Below are positions 63,305 through 64,000 of a stretch of DNA of 64,000 nt, piece by piece. The DNA is from Immundisolibacter sp. GTDB taxonomy: Bacteria > Pseudomonadota > Gammaproteobacteria > Immundisolibacterales > Immundisolibacteraceae. Each line of letters starts with the position of its first letter. Positions within the stretch are counted from its first letter, which is position 1. Under the pieces are notes generated by a model. That model made no database searches. It saw nothing but the letters and a program-made list of their open reading frames with translations, and was not told the origin of the DNA. Made by a program: the position numbers and the translations under genes. The stretch covers positions 1 to 64,000 of the forward strand of contig NZ_JACIZD010000006.1 in the NCBI RefSeq assembly GCF_014359565.1. Direction: 5' to 3'.

Positions 63305-64000
63305 ATGGCCACCGCCGCGTCCGATCTGCCGTCCGGTCAGTATTACCGGGACCTGAACGAATACATCGATGCCCTGGAGCGGGCCGGCAAGCTGCAGCGC
63401 GTCACCCGGCCGATCGACAAGGACACGCAGATGCACCCGCTGGTGCGGTTGCAGTTCCGGGGTCTTGAAGAAAAGGACCGCAAGGCCTGGCTGTTCGAGA
63501 ACATCACCGACGCCAAGGGCCGCAAGTACGACATGCCGCTGGTGCTGTGCGCCATGGCCGGCTCGTCGGACATCTACGCACTCGGTCTGCAGTGCACGGT
63601 CGAGGAAATCCCGCGCCGCTGGGACCATGCCCAGGCGCATCCGATCGCGCCGGTCATCGTCAGCACCGGTCCAGTGCACGAACAGATCCTGCGCGGCGAT
63701 GACCTGAAAGAGCGCTGCCTGTCGCGCCTGCCGATCCCGATCTCGACTCCCGGCTTCGACAACGCGCCCTACACCACCGCCTCGCACTGGATCAGCAAGG
63801 ATCCGGACACTGGCCTGCACAACGTCGGCAACTACCGCGGCATGGTCAAGGCCGAGGACCGCATCGGCGTGTATCCGGCCTCGCCCGGTTATGGCATGCG
63901 CCGGCACATCGAAATGTGGCGCGAGCGCGGCCACGACAGGATGCCGGCTGCCATCGTCATCGGCGTGCCGCCGGCCATTTCCTACGCCGCCGTCACCCGC
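63305..64000 (+). CDS. UbiD-family decarboxylase (5' part)
   Basis: The first 232 codons of a UbiD-family enzyme that runs off the window. YYRDLNEYIDALERAGKLQRVTRPIDKD is the family N-terminus, and DNAPYTTASHWISKDPDTGLHNVGNYRGMV is the metal/prenyl-FMN binding region. RIGVYPASPGYGMRRHIEMWRERG and MPAAIVIGVPPAISYAA follow. Members reversibly decarboxylate aromatic or unsaturated acids with prenylated FMN made by UbiX. GAGGAG precedes the ATG. True UbiD versus a catabolic (phenolic or phenylphosphate) carboxylase cannot be decided without the C-terminus. Confidence 0.9.
   Translation, partial: MATAASDLPSGQYYRDLNEYIDALERAGKLQRVTRPIDKDTQMHPLVRLQFRGLEEKDRKAWLFENITDAKGRKYDMPLVLCAMAGSSDIYALGLQCTVEEIPRRWDHAQAHPIAPVIVSTGPVHEQILRGDDLKERCLSRLPIPISTPGFDNAPYTTASHWISKDPDTGLHNVGNYRGMVKAEDRIGVYPASPGYGMRRHIEMWRERGHDRMPAAIVIGVPPAISYAAVTR

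Overview
The window looks like chromosome of a high-GC gammaproteobacterium. One sampled line inside polA is about 73% GC. The polA / DUF2782 / thrB arrangement, the hemW-yoaA-tsaB-ettA run, and REP-type intergenic palindromes with GTGG/GTAG heads all resemble Pseudomonas/Xanthomonas/Nevskia-like relatives. The genus cannot be fixed from the sequence alone. No rRNA, tRNA, CRISPR array, integrase or transposase was recognised.

1-14 kb: an acyl-CoA dehydrogenase and a diguanylate cyclase flank a run of nine minus-strand genes (11851 down to 2568): a DUF1302 and DUF1329 envelope pair, a Rieske oxygenase, a small unrecognised protein, an NTF2-like protein, a luciferase-family flavin monooxygenase, a Gfo/Idh/MocA dehydrogenase, an amidase and an isochorismatase-fold hydrolase. 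The spacing suggests one or two transcripts. The upstream half is clearly more AT-rich than the rest of the window. This is the best candidate for an undescribed catabolic system. Malate synthase (aceB) and a divergent IclR-type regulator follow.

15-24 kb: a PhoP/PhoQ-like two-component system is preceded in the same orientation by three small envelope proteins: a very His-rich secreted protein, a glycine-zipper lipoprotein and an Arg/Asp-rich protein. Then come an M48 lipoprotein protease, a GMC oxidoreductase, an SDR, an EamA transporter and thrB-DUF2782.

24-32 kb: polA, an aldehyde dehydrogenase, an SDR without the usual catalytic motif, and an orphan MoxR ATPase. After these is a scarred region: the 3' remnant of a glycosyltransferase gene, a hicB-hicA toxin-antitoxin pair, and about 0.5 kb of REP elements of three families.

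32-37 kb: a small surface-polysaccharide cluster (two GT4 glycosyltransferases, a SAM methyltransferase, a flippase) of lower GC, ending in another REP-rich gap.

37-54 kb: housekeeping and central metabolism. SCO1/SenC stands opposite hemW-yoaA-tsaB, followed by ettA and ppnP. Then come argG-metX-metW-DUF4399-uppP, a large c-di-GMP phosphodiesterase, and a three-gene VOC / MmgE-PrpD / citryl-CoA-lyase operon.

54-62 kb: a polyhydroxyalkanoate locus with a class I synthase (phaC), depolymerase (phaZ), reductase (phaB), a second class III synthase (short phaE plus phaC), a phasin and the repressor phaR. A nearly identical 17-bp TGCA-N-TGCA motif precedes both phaC and the phasin gene and is the obvious candidate PhaR operator. 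The window ends with ctpA and the 5' part of a UbiD-family decarboxylase gene.
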